Source: an uncultured Bacteroidales bacterium
GTDB lineage: Bacteria > Bacteroidota > Bacteroidia > Bacteroidales > UBA932
NCBI GenBank assembly: GCA_947253655.1
Contig: CAMYAE010000011.1
Location: 1-59,487 of the forward strand
Direction: 5' to 3'
Length of the DNA stretch: 59,487 bases
Below, piece by piece: positions 36,304 through 45,370 of this stretch. Below the pieces are notes generated by a model. It was not told the DNA's origin and did no database searches. It saw only the letters and a program-made list of their open reading frames with translations. The translations under genes were made by a program, and so were the position numbers. Positions within the stretch are counted from its first letter, which is position 1; every line of letters begins with the position of its first letter.

Positions 36304-36942
36304 TTAGACAATGACTTTATCGCCGAGATAGACGGAGTTTGAAACGTTTTTACCGTCTGCAGAGATGAAAGCAATGTAAGGTTCAACTTCGTTGCCAACC
36401 CAATCCGCAGGAACGTTGATTTCTACCGAGCCATCGGCACGAGTGGCGGCGGAAGTGTTGAAAATAGCCTCTTTTGTGTCGTTGTTGAAAATGAGAGGCG
36501 TAGCCAAATCGGTAGCGAGAGCATCGCTAACGCCGCTGTTGTCTGTCCAACTGAATTGGATTTTACCCGCTACTGCGGTTGCACTTGCGTTTTCGGCAGG
36601 CGTTAAAGAACCGCGAGAAACAAGAACCGACTGATAATCGAGCGAGTAATTGGGATAAGTTCCCGCAATGGCGTTTTTGCAAATGTACGACATTGCCGCA
36701 TTGAACGCAGTCTGCTTGTTGGCATAGGTCTTGTAACCCGTGCGGATGTAGTTTGTAATAGGTTTCAGGAAAGCGAGAGTGAGGGCAAATTTACTACGCT
36801 GTTCCATTTGTGCCTCTGTTCGAGGATTTTTCACGCTTTGGGCTTGCGAACGCATATATGCAATGCCTTCCCACGAGCCGCCGATGACGGTTCCGACCTT
36901 GCCGGAAAATCCGCCTAAGATACCTTGTTTGATAGTTCCCAT
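36304..36942 (-). CDS. DUF6266 family protein
   Basis: A 212-residue protein with the family start MGTIKQGILGGFSGKVGTVIG and the segment WEGIAYMRSQAQSVKNPRT. The C-terminal half looks beta-rich (IQFSWTDNSGVSDALATD). DUF6266 proteins are frequent on Bacteroidota mobile elements and occur in tandem; no function is known to me. It is the last gene at the left end of the element, followed by a strong terminator. It carries no signal peptide, so it is probably cytoplasmic or part of a particle. Confidence 0.8.
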   Translation of the reverse strand: MGTIKQGILGGFSGKVGTVIGGSWEGIAYMRSQAQSVKNPRTEAQMEQRSKFALTLAFLKPITNYIRTGYKTYANKQTAFNAAMSYICKNAIAGTYPNYSLDYQSVLVSRGSLTPAENASATAVAGKIQFSWTDNSGVSDALATDLATPLIFNNDTKEAIFNTSAATRADGSVEINVPADWVGNEVEPYIAFISADGKNVSNSVYLGDKVIV

Positions 36943-36997
36943 AATGATATGAATTTTTAGTTAAAGAATGATGTTATTTGTTCGGACTTGGTACGGC

Positions 36998-37519
36998 TCA
37001 AACAGGGCTTTGACCTTGTCCGTGTGCAAAGATAATATCGCTGTAAGTGTTTGATATTGTTTTGGTTTCTTGTGCTTTACGTTGCGTTGTTCTGCCGTTT
37101 TGCAACCCCCATTCGAGGGCGGCAAAGGCGATGTTTTGGCGAAGCTGATTAACCAGCCGTATTTGCTTTTTGAGATTGTCGGCTTGCTGTTCTAAGTGTT
37201 GCAACATTTGGGCGGTTTGGAAAATCTTCTCCGAATCGAGCGAATGCCAAAGTTGCAAAAAGGCTTTGCGATAACTGCCAACAGTTATAAATTCAAAGAC
37301 AGAGCCACGCATAAAAGGGCGGAGCTTTCCTGACACAAAAAGAATGTGAGCCACTGCCCGAACCTTTGCGATGCAGTCTGTTGGGGCTTGTATCTTGTAG
37401 CAATTCGGACAAGGCTTGTCGAGCGGTTTTCCGCTGTTCTGTCCACGACTTAGAACATAAACGGCTGAATGGCTTTCTGTGCCGTTGTAAATTTTGATTT
37501 GAATTTCCGTGTTTATCAT
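36998..37519 (-). CDS. DUF6943-like protein
   Basis: A 173-residue protein. The segments IKIYNGTESHSAVYVLSRG, SGKPLDKPCPNCYKI (a CxxC pair) and GKLRPFMRGSVFEFI, then a helical region rich in Gln/Leu (MLQHLEQQADNLKKQI), match the small DUF6943 proteins carried by Bacteroidales conjugative and mobilizable elements. The single CxxC could bind metal only as part of a dimer. It is 55 nt upstream of the DUF6266 gene on the same strand. Function unknown. Confidence 0.65.
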   Translation of the reverse strand: MINTEIQIKIYNGTESHSAVYVLSRGQNSGKPLDKPCPNCYKIQAPTDCIAKVRAVAHILFVSGKLRPFMRGSVFEFITVGSYRKAFLQLWHSLDSEKIFQTAQMLQHLEQQADNLKKQIRLVNQLRQNIAFAALEWGLQNGRTTQRKAQETKTISNTYSDIIFAHGQGQSPV

Positions 37520-38994
37520 CTTGCGAGTTAAAATGTTGTATCTCTGTGTTTTTCAATACGGCACTGACCGCCGTACGCAAAAAAAGAGGCGGAGCCGACA
37601 ACATTTTTTCCCCGAAAGAGAAAAAAAACAAAAAAAAGAGAAATGAAAGGGAATGACTTTCCGAAAGCGAAACGGCGGGTGTTTGTCAAGGTTTGCTCAA
37701 AAAAAACACTCTTTGTAGTGCAACGGAAAAGGAAGATTTTTTTTGAAAGCAACCCGCAGGGCTTGACCTTTACTAACGCCCAGAGTGTAGCTATTTTTGC
37801 ATTTCCTTTTTATTTCTTTTTGGGATAAATGATTTTAATTCGTTAAGTACTAATGGAATATCAAGGTTGAAAATTTCCTGTTTATCTATTTCCTTCTACT
37901 TTAGATATTTTTTTTCACAATCACAACTGCTATATACAGAAAAATCAACCCGATAGGGTTGTTAAAAAAGATTGTTCCGCTATTAAAAAGGGGTGGGTGG
38001 TCGGGGGCTGTGCGTGGGCAAAGCGAAAAACAGAGCAGGTAAAACAGCCTTGAGCCGACCGAAGGCAAGTGAAAAAGCGGCGTAACGCAGTGGAGTGCTT
38101 TTTCTGCTTGCCGTAAGGAGAGGCGCGAGCCGTCAGCGAGTGGAGAGAGGGTGGCGGACGCAGATAGCACGAGCGGAAAAAAGCGATTGAGGAACGAAAG
38201 AGCGATTTGTAGCGAGGGCTGCGGACGGCTACGTTGAAAACGCAGGGCTGGCGCGTATTTTTGCAGTGTAGTGAATTTTTTTGTGGGTTTGGGCAAGTGT
38301 GACGACGTGAAAGAGTGAATGAACGTAGCTTGCGGAATGAAGTGAACGAATGAACGGCGGCACTCTTGCTTGGGTATTAAACAATTATTTTGCGGTGTGA
38401 GTGGCGGGAGGAACGACCAGAACGAACACGGCAAAGACCGCTGAAAAGGGTGGGCAAAAAAAACGTAACGGAACAATGCAAAAATCGTGACAGCCCGATT
38501 AGCCCAAACGACCAGCAGGCGAGCAAAACAATAAGCGGCGGTTTGCCCCCTTATAAAAGATATATGAGTTTTACGAATACCTTGTTGGGGTTTAAGGGGG
38601 CAAAAGATAGCCGCTAATGACGACCGAATGAACGCTTGGCGGAAAAAACAAGACGACACGCCCGCCGTGAGTACCTAACGGAGCGTTAGCGGAGTGAGTT
38701 GGAACGCAACGGCGGAGTGTGGTGGCGGTAGCTGCAAGGGCAGCAAAAAAAATACTACCCGAAGGCGTAGGGCATAAATTGGCGTAGCCTTACCCGAAGG
38801 CGAGGTGTGGAGATTTCTTTAAGCCGCTTGTTATACCCTTGCAGCTATGTTTTTTTTCTGCCTAAGTGAATGAGGGAGGAATACCTATTTACCTGCTCTG
38901 TTTTCGCGTGGGAGATTTTCGGCTGCACTCGGCAAAACTCGAACAAGTTCGGTTCTGCTCTCGTTTGCACGAAAATTGAAGCGTGGGCAGGTGT
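37520..38994. other. noncoding block, purine-rich on the plus strand
   Basis: About 1.5 kb without a credible gene. From about 37970 to 38720 the plus strand is dense in G and A and looks more GC-rich than its neighbours. Visible structure: inverted repeat TAGCTGCAAGGG (38729-38740) with CCCTTGCAGCTA (38836-38847), followed by eight T; a small GCTGC-aagg-GCAGC hairpin; ACCCGAAGGCG at 38757 and 38792; and AAGGC/GCCTT mini-stems. It could be an origin of transfer, a structured RNA or a degraded gene region. One 252-codon minus ORF here (37901-38659) looks accidental. Confidence 0.55.
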
Positions 38995-41067
38995 TTAGAG
39001 AAACCATAGATTTGTTTTTCCAAATGGCGGTAGTTCAGCTTCTGAAAAATGAGGCGTAAATTCTGCAACCATTTCAGGATAAATGATTGTAATAGGTAAA
39101 TTTTGTTGCTTTACAGATTTCCAATACATACGGCTGAATTGGTAAACCTGATTTAGAATTTCTTGTATTTCAGTCCCGCTTAGTTCAGTGTCCGTTGTAC
39201 ACCCTTTATTTACAATTTTTGAGATTTTCACTTTAATTGGAAACAAGAAATTTGGACGATTGGAGTTTTGGTATTTATCGTTGTTGAAGAGTAGAAATTG
39301 TTGTTTCTTTACCCTTATAATAGTACCACTTAACGGCATAAGGTCAGAGGATTGGTTATCAAAAGCCACAATATCGCTTGCTTCTGTCTTGTTTATGGTA
39401 ACGATAAAGATTGGAATATTGAACCCTAACTTATAAAGCATATCTGTAATGGGTTTTGATTCTCTTTTGCTCATTGTTTTGTAATAATGAATGATTATCC
39501 GTTCAGGATTGTTACTATCTACCATAAAATGACCAAGTGCCTTGCGTATGTCGGCAACAAGATTTTCAAGTTTATCATCACGATAGCAGTTAAAATTCTG
39601 AAATATTCCGTCTTTATTAAAACGGAATGCACTGCCAATGTAACGTTGTCCTACTCTGTACGATTTGAATGCTCCAACGCCTACAATCAAATCATTTTTG
39701 TTTGAGGTACTTGGCAGTTGCCACGGTATGCCACCAATTTTAGCAAGCAGTGCAATAGCAATATTTGGCAAATGGAAATTAAAACTACTCTTATTAGGAT
39801 TTTCCTTGTAAATAACCTGCGATGTAATCCCTTTTTGAAGTAACAACTCCTTAACTCTGTAATAAACATCGTGTAATGGGTTACTTACATCGTCTTTATT
39901 AAAAGGACTAATGTATAGTGCCACGTATGTAGAATCGTTTTCTAACTTTTTGCAAGAGAGTTTCTTGCTTATCTCTTGAATGGCATTGTTGTAGTCGTTG
40001 AAAACAATACTGCCCCCTTTCTCTGTGTTAAAAGATTGTCTTATGTATTGAGACAAGGGTGGAAATTTGATTTTAATTTCGCCTGTATATTTGTCGGTGT
40101 TTTTAATTCCATTTGTGAATATATCGTATAGTTTTTTGCAAACACCTACATCGTTTTGGTGGTAGATAAAGAAAAAACGGATATTGTTTTTGGGAGTAGG
40201 TGCAAATGGTCCATTATCGGTAATGCCTTTGTATTGTACAAAACCAACTTTACCATTACCAAAAAGCAAACTGTTTGCATTAGTGGAAACCGAAAAGATA
40301 TTTTTGCTTGGAACGGTAACAAATTGCTGACTATTGAATATGATAATCTCTTGAAATTCTGCGGTAAATAGAAATTGTTTTGCAAAATCACTGATTCGTT
40401 GATATACTAAATTATAGCGATTTTCAGTCCGAGTGTGGTTTTCTGTAATATTAAATTCAGCAGCAAGTTCTCGATTTATTATTGGAAATATGTTGGATAT
40501 GTTTTGTTTGTGTTGTGGAGAAAGATTTTTGTACTTAACGATTTCGCCATTGGCAATAACTTTGTAATGTTCGCTTTGAATATCAAGCGAATCAATAGCG
40601 GTATTATAAACGCTCGAACAACCATCAAACGACACGAGCAATTCCCAACCAACAGTAACATTTTTGTATTGTGGCGACAATGTAAAACGTCGGTATTGAG
40701 TTGTACGATTGTCGGCTTGCACGCTGTCTTTTACCCACACTTCCACATTGTCCACAAAATCGTAATCAGCAATGGCAACACTGCGAAAATAGTTAAGTAT
40801 TTGCCGACTGATAATTAGTTTTGCTATTCTTGGTTGGTCGTTCAGATTGAAAGAAATGCTATATTTATCTCCTTTGCATTCTGTTTGAGTATTGTTTACG
40901 GAAAAGAACAAACGTTCTTTGTCAGCAAGTTCGGGATTTTGATCCCAAAGTTCGGGCAACTCATCTTTGAACACACTATGTGGGTGTTGATATTCTACCT
41001 TGTCGGTGTAAACGTCAAGGTTTACCCTTTCTGTTGTCGGTGTGAATGAGAGGATGTTGATTTGCAT
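38995..41067 (-). CDS. long prokaryotic Argonaute, apparently without slicer residues
   Basis: A 690-residue protein from the ATG at 41067 (MQINILSF); a TTG two codons upstream is possible. The N-terminal two thirds hold N/L1/L2-like parts, possibly with a reduced PAZ. The MID region has Y403-R-V-K406, Q417 and K443, consistent with a guide 5'-phosphate pocket. AKIGGIPW (442-449) marks the MID/PIWI border. The PIWI domain reads DLIVGVGAF with G465 where the first catalytic Asp should be, and IIIHYYKTMSKRE with no Asp at the third position. It ends with LPITIIYPEMVAEF. It should bind guides and targets but not cut. It lies 11 nt after the broken small gene, in one operon with the restriction genes. 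Confidence 0.85.
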   Translation of the reverse strand: MQINILSFTPTTERVNLDVYTDKVEYQHPHSVFKDELPELWDQNPELADKERLFFSVNNTQTECKGDKYSISFNLNDQPRIAKLIISRQILNYFRSVAIADYDFVDNVEVWVKDSVQADNRTTQYRRFTLSPQYKNVTVGWELLVSFDGCSSVYNTAIDSLDIQSEHYKVIANGEIVKYKNLSPQHKQNISNIFPIINRELAAEFNITENHTRTENRYNLVYQRISDFAKQFLFTAEFQEIIIFNSQQFVTVPSKNIFSVSTNANSLLFGNGKVGFVQYKGITDNGPFAPTPKNNIRFFFIYHQNDVGVCKKLYDIFTNGIKNTDKYTGEIKIKFPPLSQYIRQSFNTEKGGSIVFNDYNNAIQEISKKLSCKKLENDSTYVALYISPFNKDDVSNPLHDVYYRVKELLLQKGITSQVIYKENPNKSSFNFHLPNIAIALLAKIGGIPWQLPSTSNKNDLIVGVGAFKSYRVGQRYIGSAFRFNKDGIFQNFNCYRDDKLENLVADIRKALGHFMVDSNNPERIIIHYYKTMSKRESKPITDMLYKLGFNIPIFIVTINKTEASDIVAFDNQSSDLMPLSGTIIRVKKQQFLLFNNDKYQNSNRPNFLFPIKVKISKIVNKGCTTDTELSGTEIQEILNQVYQFSRMYWKSVKQQNLPITIIYPEMVAEFTPHFSEAELPPFGKTNLWFL

Positions 41068-41078
41068 AGGCAATGATG

Positions 41079-41438
41079 TTATGATATTTTATTAAACTGC
41101 ATATAGTTTTGAGTTTGATTGATTAATTTTTTATCTAACAAGCATAGACAATTATAATCGGAATCATCTATGGTGTAGGCATTGTAGCTTCTCTTTCTGA
41201 TTTGTTCTGCAAATTTTTCGCAGGGCAGATAGAGTACATCCATTATATCAATGTTCAATACATCAGCTATTTCTTATAATACATAGTGTGGCGCACAATT
41301 GATAAGTGTTTCGTCTATTTCAAATTTTGCTAAGGCATCACCATACATTGCTGCATATTCTTGATTATCTGACAACCAAATAAAAGAGTTGTAAGAATCA
41401 AAGCCAATGTTATTGATATATCCTCGATAGAAAACCAT
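41079..41438 (-). pseudogene. small operon gene interrupted by one in-frame TAA
   Basis: From the ATG at 41438 (MVFYRGYINN) the frame encodes 54 residues, stops at TAA (41274-41276, codon 55), then stays open in the same frame for 64 further codons to a TAA at 41079. Product around the stop: NCAPHYVL, stop, EIADVLNID. The pattern YRGY ... FIWLSDNQEYAAMYG loosely recalls the start of ADP-ribosyltransferase-like or DUF3990-type proteins, but this is weak. It starts 7 nt after the nuclease gene and ends 11 nt before the Argonaute ATG, so it belonged to the same operon. A sequencing error is the alternative to a true mutation. Confidence 0.75.
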
Positions 41439-41445
41439 TTAACAA

Positions 41446-43260
41446 TTATTTAAACAGTGTGCTTTGAAGTGTTTTATCGCATTTGTAAACCGTAGGAAAA
41501 TTTGTTCTGCCTTCAATTTTTGAAATCAGGTATTTCAAATCCTGCTTGAAAATACCAATTGCCCATTGCTTACGGTCAACTATTCGGAAAATAAAATCCA
41601 CATTATCAGGCTGCCAAGTGGTTTTAGTATTGCTTTTCACTCCGAATGATACACCAACAACTATATTCTTCAGTTGTTTGTTTTTATCAATCACTTGGGC
41701 AACAAATAAAGTTTCTTTAAGTGCCTTTTTACGAGTTGCCTCTATTTTGTATAAAAGCATTTTGCTAACATCTTTTTCAACGCTTGCTTTTGAAAACATT
41801 CCTTTGCTTTCATTCAAAACCACATCTATTTTTGAACCGATAGGCGGCATAGCAATAACATCAGGATATTCACGCGGTTGTGCCTTGCCTAATTCGGGAT
41901 TTGGTAAAACAGCACCGCCACCTTGTGCGCCCGGATATGAAACGGAAACAATTTTAAAGCCGTTTGGTATCAAAATTCGGTGTATTATGGCGTATGTTAC
42001 TTCGTCCTCATCAACTTCTTTCGCAATCTCAACTATCGGTGTTGGTGCTACATATTGGGCAAATTTAAAATTCTTTGCAAATGCAGGAATAAAATCACGG
42101 TTACGAGTTCCCACAAGTTTTCGTTTGTTCCACGTTAGCAGTATCCCATTGTGATTTAGTTTCATACCGTCAAGAAAATAAGCGAGTGTCATTACAACTT
42201 TACTCTCCGTTATCTCTTTTAAATGCTTGTCCCAAACGGGCTGAAAGTCGACTTGGTCGTCCAATGATTTAGCATTTTTGGCAACTTTTTTCAATTCAGC
42301 GATAAGCCAATCGGGAAGTCCACCCTTATCCATTTCAAGGGCAGTATTAAGTTTCCGTTGCATTAGGCTGACGGAAGTCATATCTTGTTTCATTAAAGCA
42401 TTTCCGCGAGGACGAACAAGGGCATAAACTCCAAATACGTCTCTTTCTTCTGAGAACAAGAATGAAATGAATGTAAGTATTCCTCTATCAGGATCCATTG
42501 CATGACTGAAACGATTTATTTTTGCCGCAACTAATTTAGGTTGAACAAAATAGCGTAACTTGTTACGATTAGAATCACGTCTATCTTTCCAAGCTGTCAA
42601 CAATTCTTTCGCTCCACTTGCTGCATCAACATTTTTACGATATTTCTTATATGATAGTTGTTGTTTTAATCCTTTTATGCTAACATCAAACCATTTAGTA
42701 GGGTTGCCAACAAAAGCAGATACTGCTTGTTGAATAGTATCAGTAAAAATTGCAATATCTGGCGGACAAGATGGGTATTTTGCATTACGTTGTAATGTAA
42801 AATTATTCCCATTCTCTGTTTCCCATTTTGCAATAATATAACCTTCGTAGCCTACTTTATCAATAAAAATCTTTGGCGTTGAATATGGATTGTAGTTTGC
42901 CCCTCCAAACTCTTTTTCTGATTGTTTTTCTCCTGCCAATTTTAAATAGTAAGCACCTGCCAAATATGCAGCAATAGCACCATAAGTACGTTGCAACTCG
43001 TGGTCTTCTGTTGTTACTGCTTCCGTAAATTCAATTAGAACCAACGGATATTCTTTACCATTACTAATACCTATGATAAGAGCATCAGGAGTTGTCATTG
43101 TTAGCAATGCAGAGATTGAGCCTTCGTTGAGGTCGCTGGCTTGCTTAGGACGGCGTACCAAAACGATTTCGGCATTTTTACCAACTGCCTTTTCTACTAT
43201 TGGTTTGATGTAGTTTGCTCCTTGCTCTAAACTTTCGTAATATATTCGTATTTGCTTCAT
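41446..43260 (-). CDS. restriction endonuclease-like protein with two nuclease-type motifs
   Basis: A 604-residue protein. Near the C-terminus YPDVIAMPP ... VVLNESKG gives P466-D467, 16 residues, E484-S-K486, a full PD-(D/E)XK pattern. Near the N-terminus TPDALII ... LVLIEFTEAV gives P58-D59 and E77-F-T79, followed by TEDHELQR, a similar motif with Thr instead of Lys. Two centres could cut two strands of an asymmetric site. It follows two DNA methyltransferase genes after 4 nt, so it is probably their cognate restriction enzyme. An Argonaute effector role is the alternative. Confidence 0.7.
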   Translation of the reverse strand: MKQIRIYYESLEQGANYIKPIVEKAVGKNAEIVLVRRPKQASDLNEGSISALLTMTTPDALIIGISNGKEYPLVLIEFTEAVTTEDHELQRTYGAIAAYLAGAYYLKLAGEKQSEKEFGGANYNPYSTPKIFIDKVGYEGYIIAKWETENGNNFTLQRNAKYPSCPPDIAIFTDTIQQAVSAFVGNPTKWFDVSIKGLKQQLSYKKYRKNVDAASGAKELLTAWKDRRDSNRNKLRYFVQPKLVAAKINRFSHAMDPDRGILTFISFLFSEERDVFGVYALVRPRGNALMKQDMTSVSLMQRKLNTALEMDKGGLPDWLIAELKKVAKNAKSLDDQVDFQPVWDKHLKEITESKVVMTLAYFLDGMKLNHNGILLTWNKRKLVGTRNRDFIPAFAKNFKFAQYVAPTPIVEIAKEVDEDEVTYAIIHRILIPNGFKIVSVSYPGAQGGGAVLPNPELGKAQPREYPDVIAMPPIGSKIDVVLNESKGMFSKASVEKDVSKMLLYKIEATRKKALKETLFVAQVIDKNKQLKNIVVGVSFGVKSNTKTTWQPDNVDFIFRIVDRKQWAIGIFKQDLKYLISKIEGRTNFPTVYKCDKTLQSTLFK

Positions 43261-43264
43261 ATAA

Positions 43265-44389
43265 TTACTTTTTTAGAATTATCAAATGTTCTTTTTTATT
43301 CTTTTGGGTGAATGTTGGGTTAAACATTCGGGAATGTTCAGATAAATCAGACGAAATAATATTGCAGATTTCAAAACCAATTTCTGGCATAAAATCACGA
43401 ATAACTTCATCAATCTTTATAAGTTGCTTTTTTATAACACTATCGCCGATAACGATAAATGCTAAATTGTCTTTTTTAATTAGGCGATACATTTCTGCAA
43501 AGCAAAGTTTCAAATCGGCTGTCCATTGTTCTGCAGGTTTCTTCAAACTTGAATATTCTCGTCGAGAGCCGATTTCATTGTTTTGAGCATATTTTACGTC
43601 TATATCAAGCCAACGTTTTCGGAATTTATGATACAAATAATAATCGTAAGTATTAGCGTATGGCGGTGAAGTTATAATAATATCAACACTTTCATCTTCC
43701 AACATTGTAAGGCTGCGACTATCAGCATTTAATAATTTCAAATAGTTATTAGACGTAACACGTTTTGAAAATTCGGTTATTCGTTCTAAATATTCATTTG
43801 CTTTGTTTATAAATTGTCTGAAAGTGAAATTATTTTTTATTCCTTTATCTTTTGCTGCAAAACGAGTGTCGCTTTCTTGATTGGAAACTTTTACGATAAT
43901 TGATGAAACAACTATTTTTAAAAAGTCTTTCACATTATCATTTTCTAATTTGTTTAAGAGATTAAGCAAGTGTGTTAGTTCTTCCGCTACATTGTGTTGA
44001 AACCAGTGTTCTAACCCCTCAATTTGTTTTACTTCAATTTGTGGGCGATTCATTTCCCATTGAAAATCTTCGTTTTCTATGACATTAATAAACGCTTTGA
44101 CAGCTTTTATTTCGTTGTCGGTTAACGGTGTCGCCTTAACCTTTGACAATAGTGAAGATAATCCGTTTACATCAACACCTATTGCATTAAAACCAAGCAA
44201 ACGAGCTTCAACAAGAGTTGTACCCGAACCACAAAATGGGTCTAACACTGTTTGCCCTCTTGTACCAAATTGAGTGAGTATTGAATTTGGAAGTTGTGGT
44301 GGAAACTTTGCCGGATATGGGTGCAATGAATGTGTGAGATACATAGTATCTCCATTGCCAAAGTCAAAGTTTATATCATAATTTGTCAT
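43265..44389 (-). CDS. site-specific DNA methyltransferase 2 (SPPY type)
   Basis: A 374-residue SAM-dependent enzyme. The start HSLHPYPAKFPPQLP (about 20-34) precedes motif I DPFCGSGTTLVEA (50-62), and motif IV is ITSPPYANTYDYYL (about 238-251). The SPPY form points to N4-cytosine or N6-adenine methylation. Motif I lies before motif IV, with a helical insertion of about 170 residues between, probably target recognition. Its ATG overlaps the end of methyltransferase 1 by 4 bp. Two different methyltransferases suggest that each protects one strand of an asymmetric site. Confidence 0.9.
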   Translation of the reverse strand: MTNYDINFDFGNGDTMYLTHSLHPYPAKFPPQLPNSILTQFGTRGQTVLDPFCGSGTTLVEARLLGFNAIGVDVNGLSSLLSKVKATPLTDNEIKAVKAFINVIENEDFQWEMNRPQIEVKQIEGLEHWFQHNVAEELTHLLNLLNKLENDNVKDFLKIVVSSIIVKVSNQESDTRFAAKDKGIKNNFTFRQFINKANEYLERITEFSKRVTSNNYLKLLNADSRSLTMLEDESVDIIITSPPYANTYDYYLYHKFRKRWLDIDVKYAQNNEIGSRREYSSLKKPAEQWTADLKLCFAEMYRLIKKDNLAFIVIGDSVIKKQLIKIDEVIRDFMPEIGFEICNIISSDLSEHSRMFNPTFTQKNKKEHLIILKK

Positions 44390-45369
44390 TTAGTAGGTTT
44401 TCTAAAAATTACAATAAAAGAACAATTCTGATTGGTGTACAATACGCTTGGATAACCCAAAAGCACCAAACGGCGTTGCCCTGTTTGATCCCAAATGATA
44501 AGGTCGTGATATTTCCAACCAACTTCTTCTCCTGCTCGTGCCAAATCAGAGTGAAACGGAACGTATGGTATTTTGTTTTTTGTATCGCGATAGTCTTTAA
44601 CGACCCATGCAGAGTACCCTCCGGGCTTTGTAATTGTAAGGTTATCTCTGAGAATGTCTTTTATCTGCTCCAAGAATTGTGGGTATGGCAGATTTCCGAA
44701 GTCGTTTTCCTCTTCGCTATATTGTTTAACAGTACTGTTGTTCTCATGTTTGATTACAGATGTTTTATGCGTTGTCGCTCTATCTTTCAATGAACGTTGA
44801 ATAAAATCCGCATAAGGCGGTGATGTTACCGTTACTTGAATTTTATTCGCTCTAATGTGTTTCAACATATTGCGACAATCATCATTGACTATTTTATAGT
44901 ACATATCTGACGAAAACAGCCCGTTTTGTTCATTTATCCAATTATTGGCAATGGTGGCAAATTTCGGATTGAGTTCAATTCCAACAGCGTGGCGGTTAAG
45001 GTTGTGTGCAGCAATCGCAGTTGAGCCAATTCCCATAAATGGATCAAAAACAGTGTCGCCCTCTTTAGAGTACATTTTTATAAGACGTTCGGCTAACTTT
45101 ACGGGGAACACCGCGCCGTGTTCTTTTTGATACTCATTGCGTGGAGATGATAAATCGTTCCAAACGGGATTAAATATATCATCTTCCGTTATTACATTTT
45201 TAGAAAGCAATGCCCACTCGCTCGGTGTCAAATCATTGAAACCAAGTTTCTTTTTCTTTTCTTCTTTTTCTACTTCTCGTTGTGGAACGTACTCCATAAC
45301 TGGTTCTGATACAATATTTGTTTCAGTAGAATTTTCAATCACTGCGTTCTTCTTTTTAGTTCTTGCCAT
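44386..45369 (-). CDS. site-specific DNA methyltransferase 1 (SPPY type)
   Basis: A 327-residue SAM-dependent enzyme with a charged N-terminal extension (VEKEEKKKKLGF). Motif I is DPFMGIGSTAIAA (109-121), motif X-like VFPVKLAERLIKMYS precedes it, and motif IV is VTSPPYADFIQ (191-201). The C-terminal part (GYSAWVVKDYRDTKN, DLIIWDQTGQ) is typical of the family. It begins 1 nt after the XRE regulator gene and overlaps methyltransferase 2. It differs clearly from the second enzyme, so the pair is not a recent duplication. Confidence 0.9.
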   Translation of the reverse strand: MARTKKKNAVIENSTETNIVSEPVMEYVPQREVEKEEKKKKLGFNDLTPSEWALLSKNVITEDDIFNPVWNDLSSPRNEYQKEHGAVFPVKLAERLIKMYSKEGDTVFDPFMGIGSTAIAAHNLNRHAVGIELNPKFATIANNWINEQNGLFSSDMYYKIVNDDCRNMLKHIRANKIQVTVTSPPYADFIQRSLKDRATTHKTSVIKHENNSTVKQYSEEENDFGNLPYPQFLEQIKDILRDNLTITKPGGYSAWVVKDYRDTKNKIPYVPFHSDLARAGEEVGWKYHDLIIWDQTGQRRLVLLGYPSVLYTNQNCSFIVIFRKPTK

Positions 45370-45370
45370 A

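Noticed and set aside
37901..38659. 252-codon minus-strand ORF in the noncoding block
   Set aside because: Its product is rich in Phe, Ser, Pro and Leu, as expected when the complement of purine-rich DNA is read, and has no domain, no operon spacing and no similarity I recognise.
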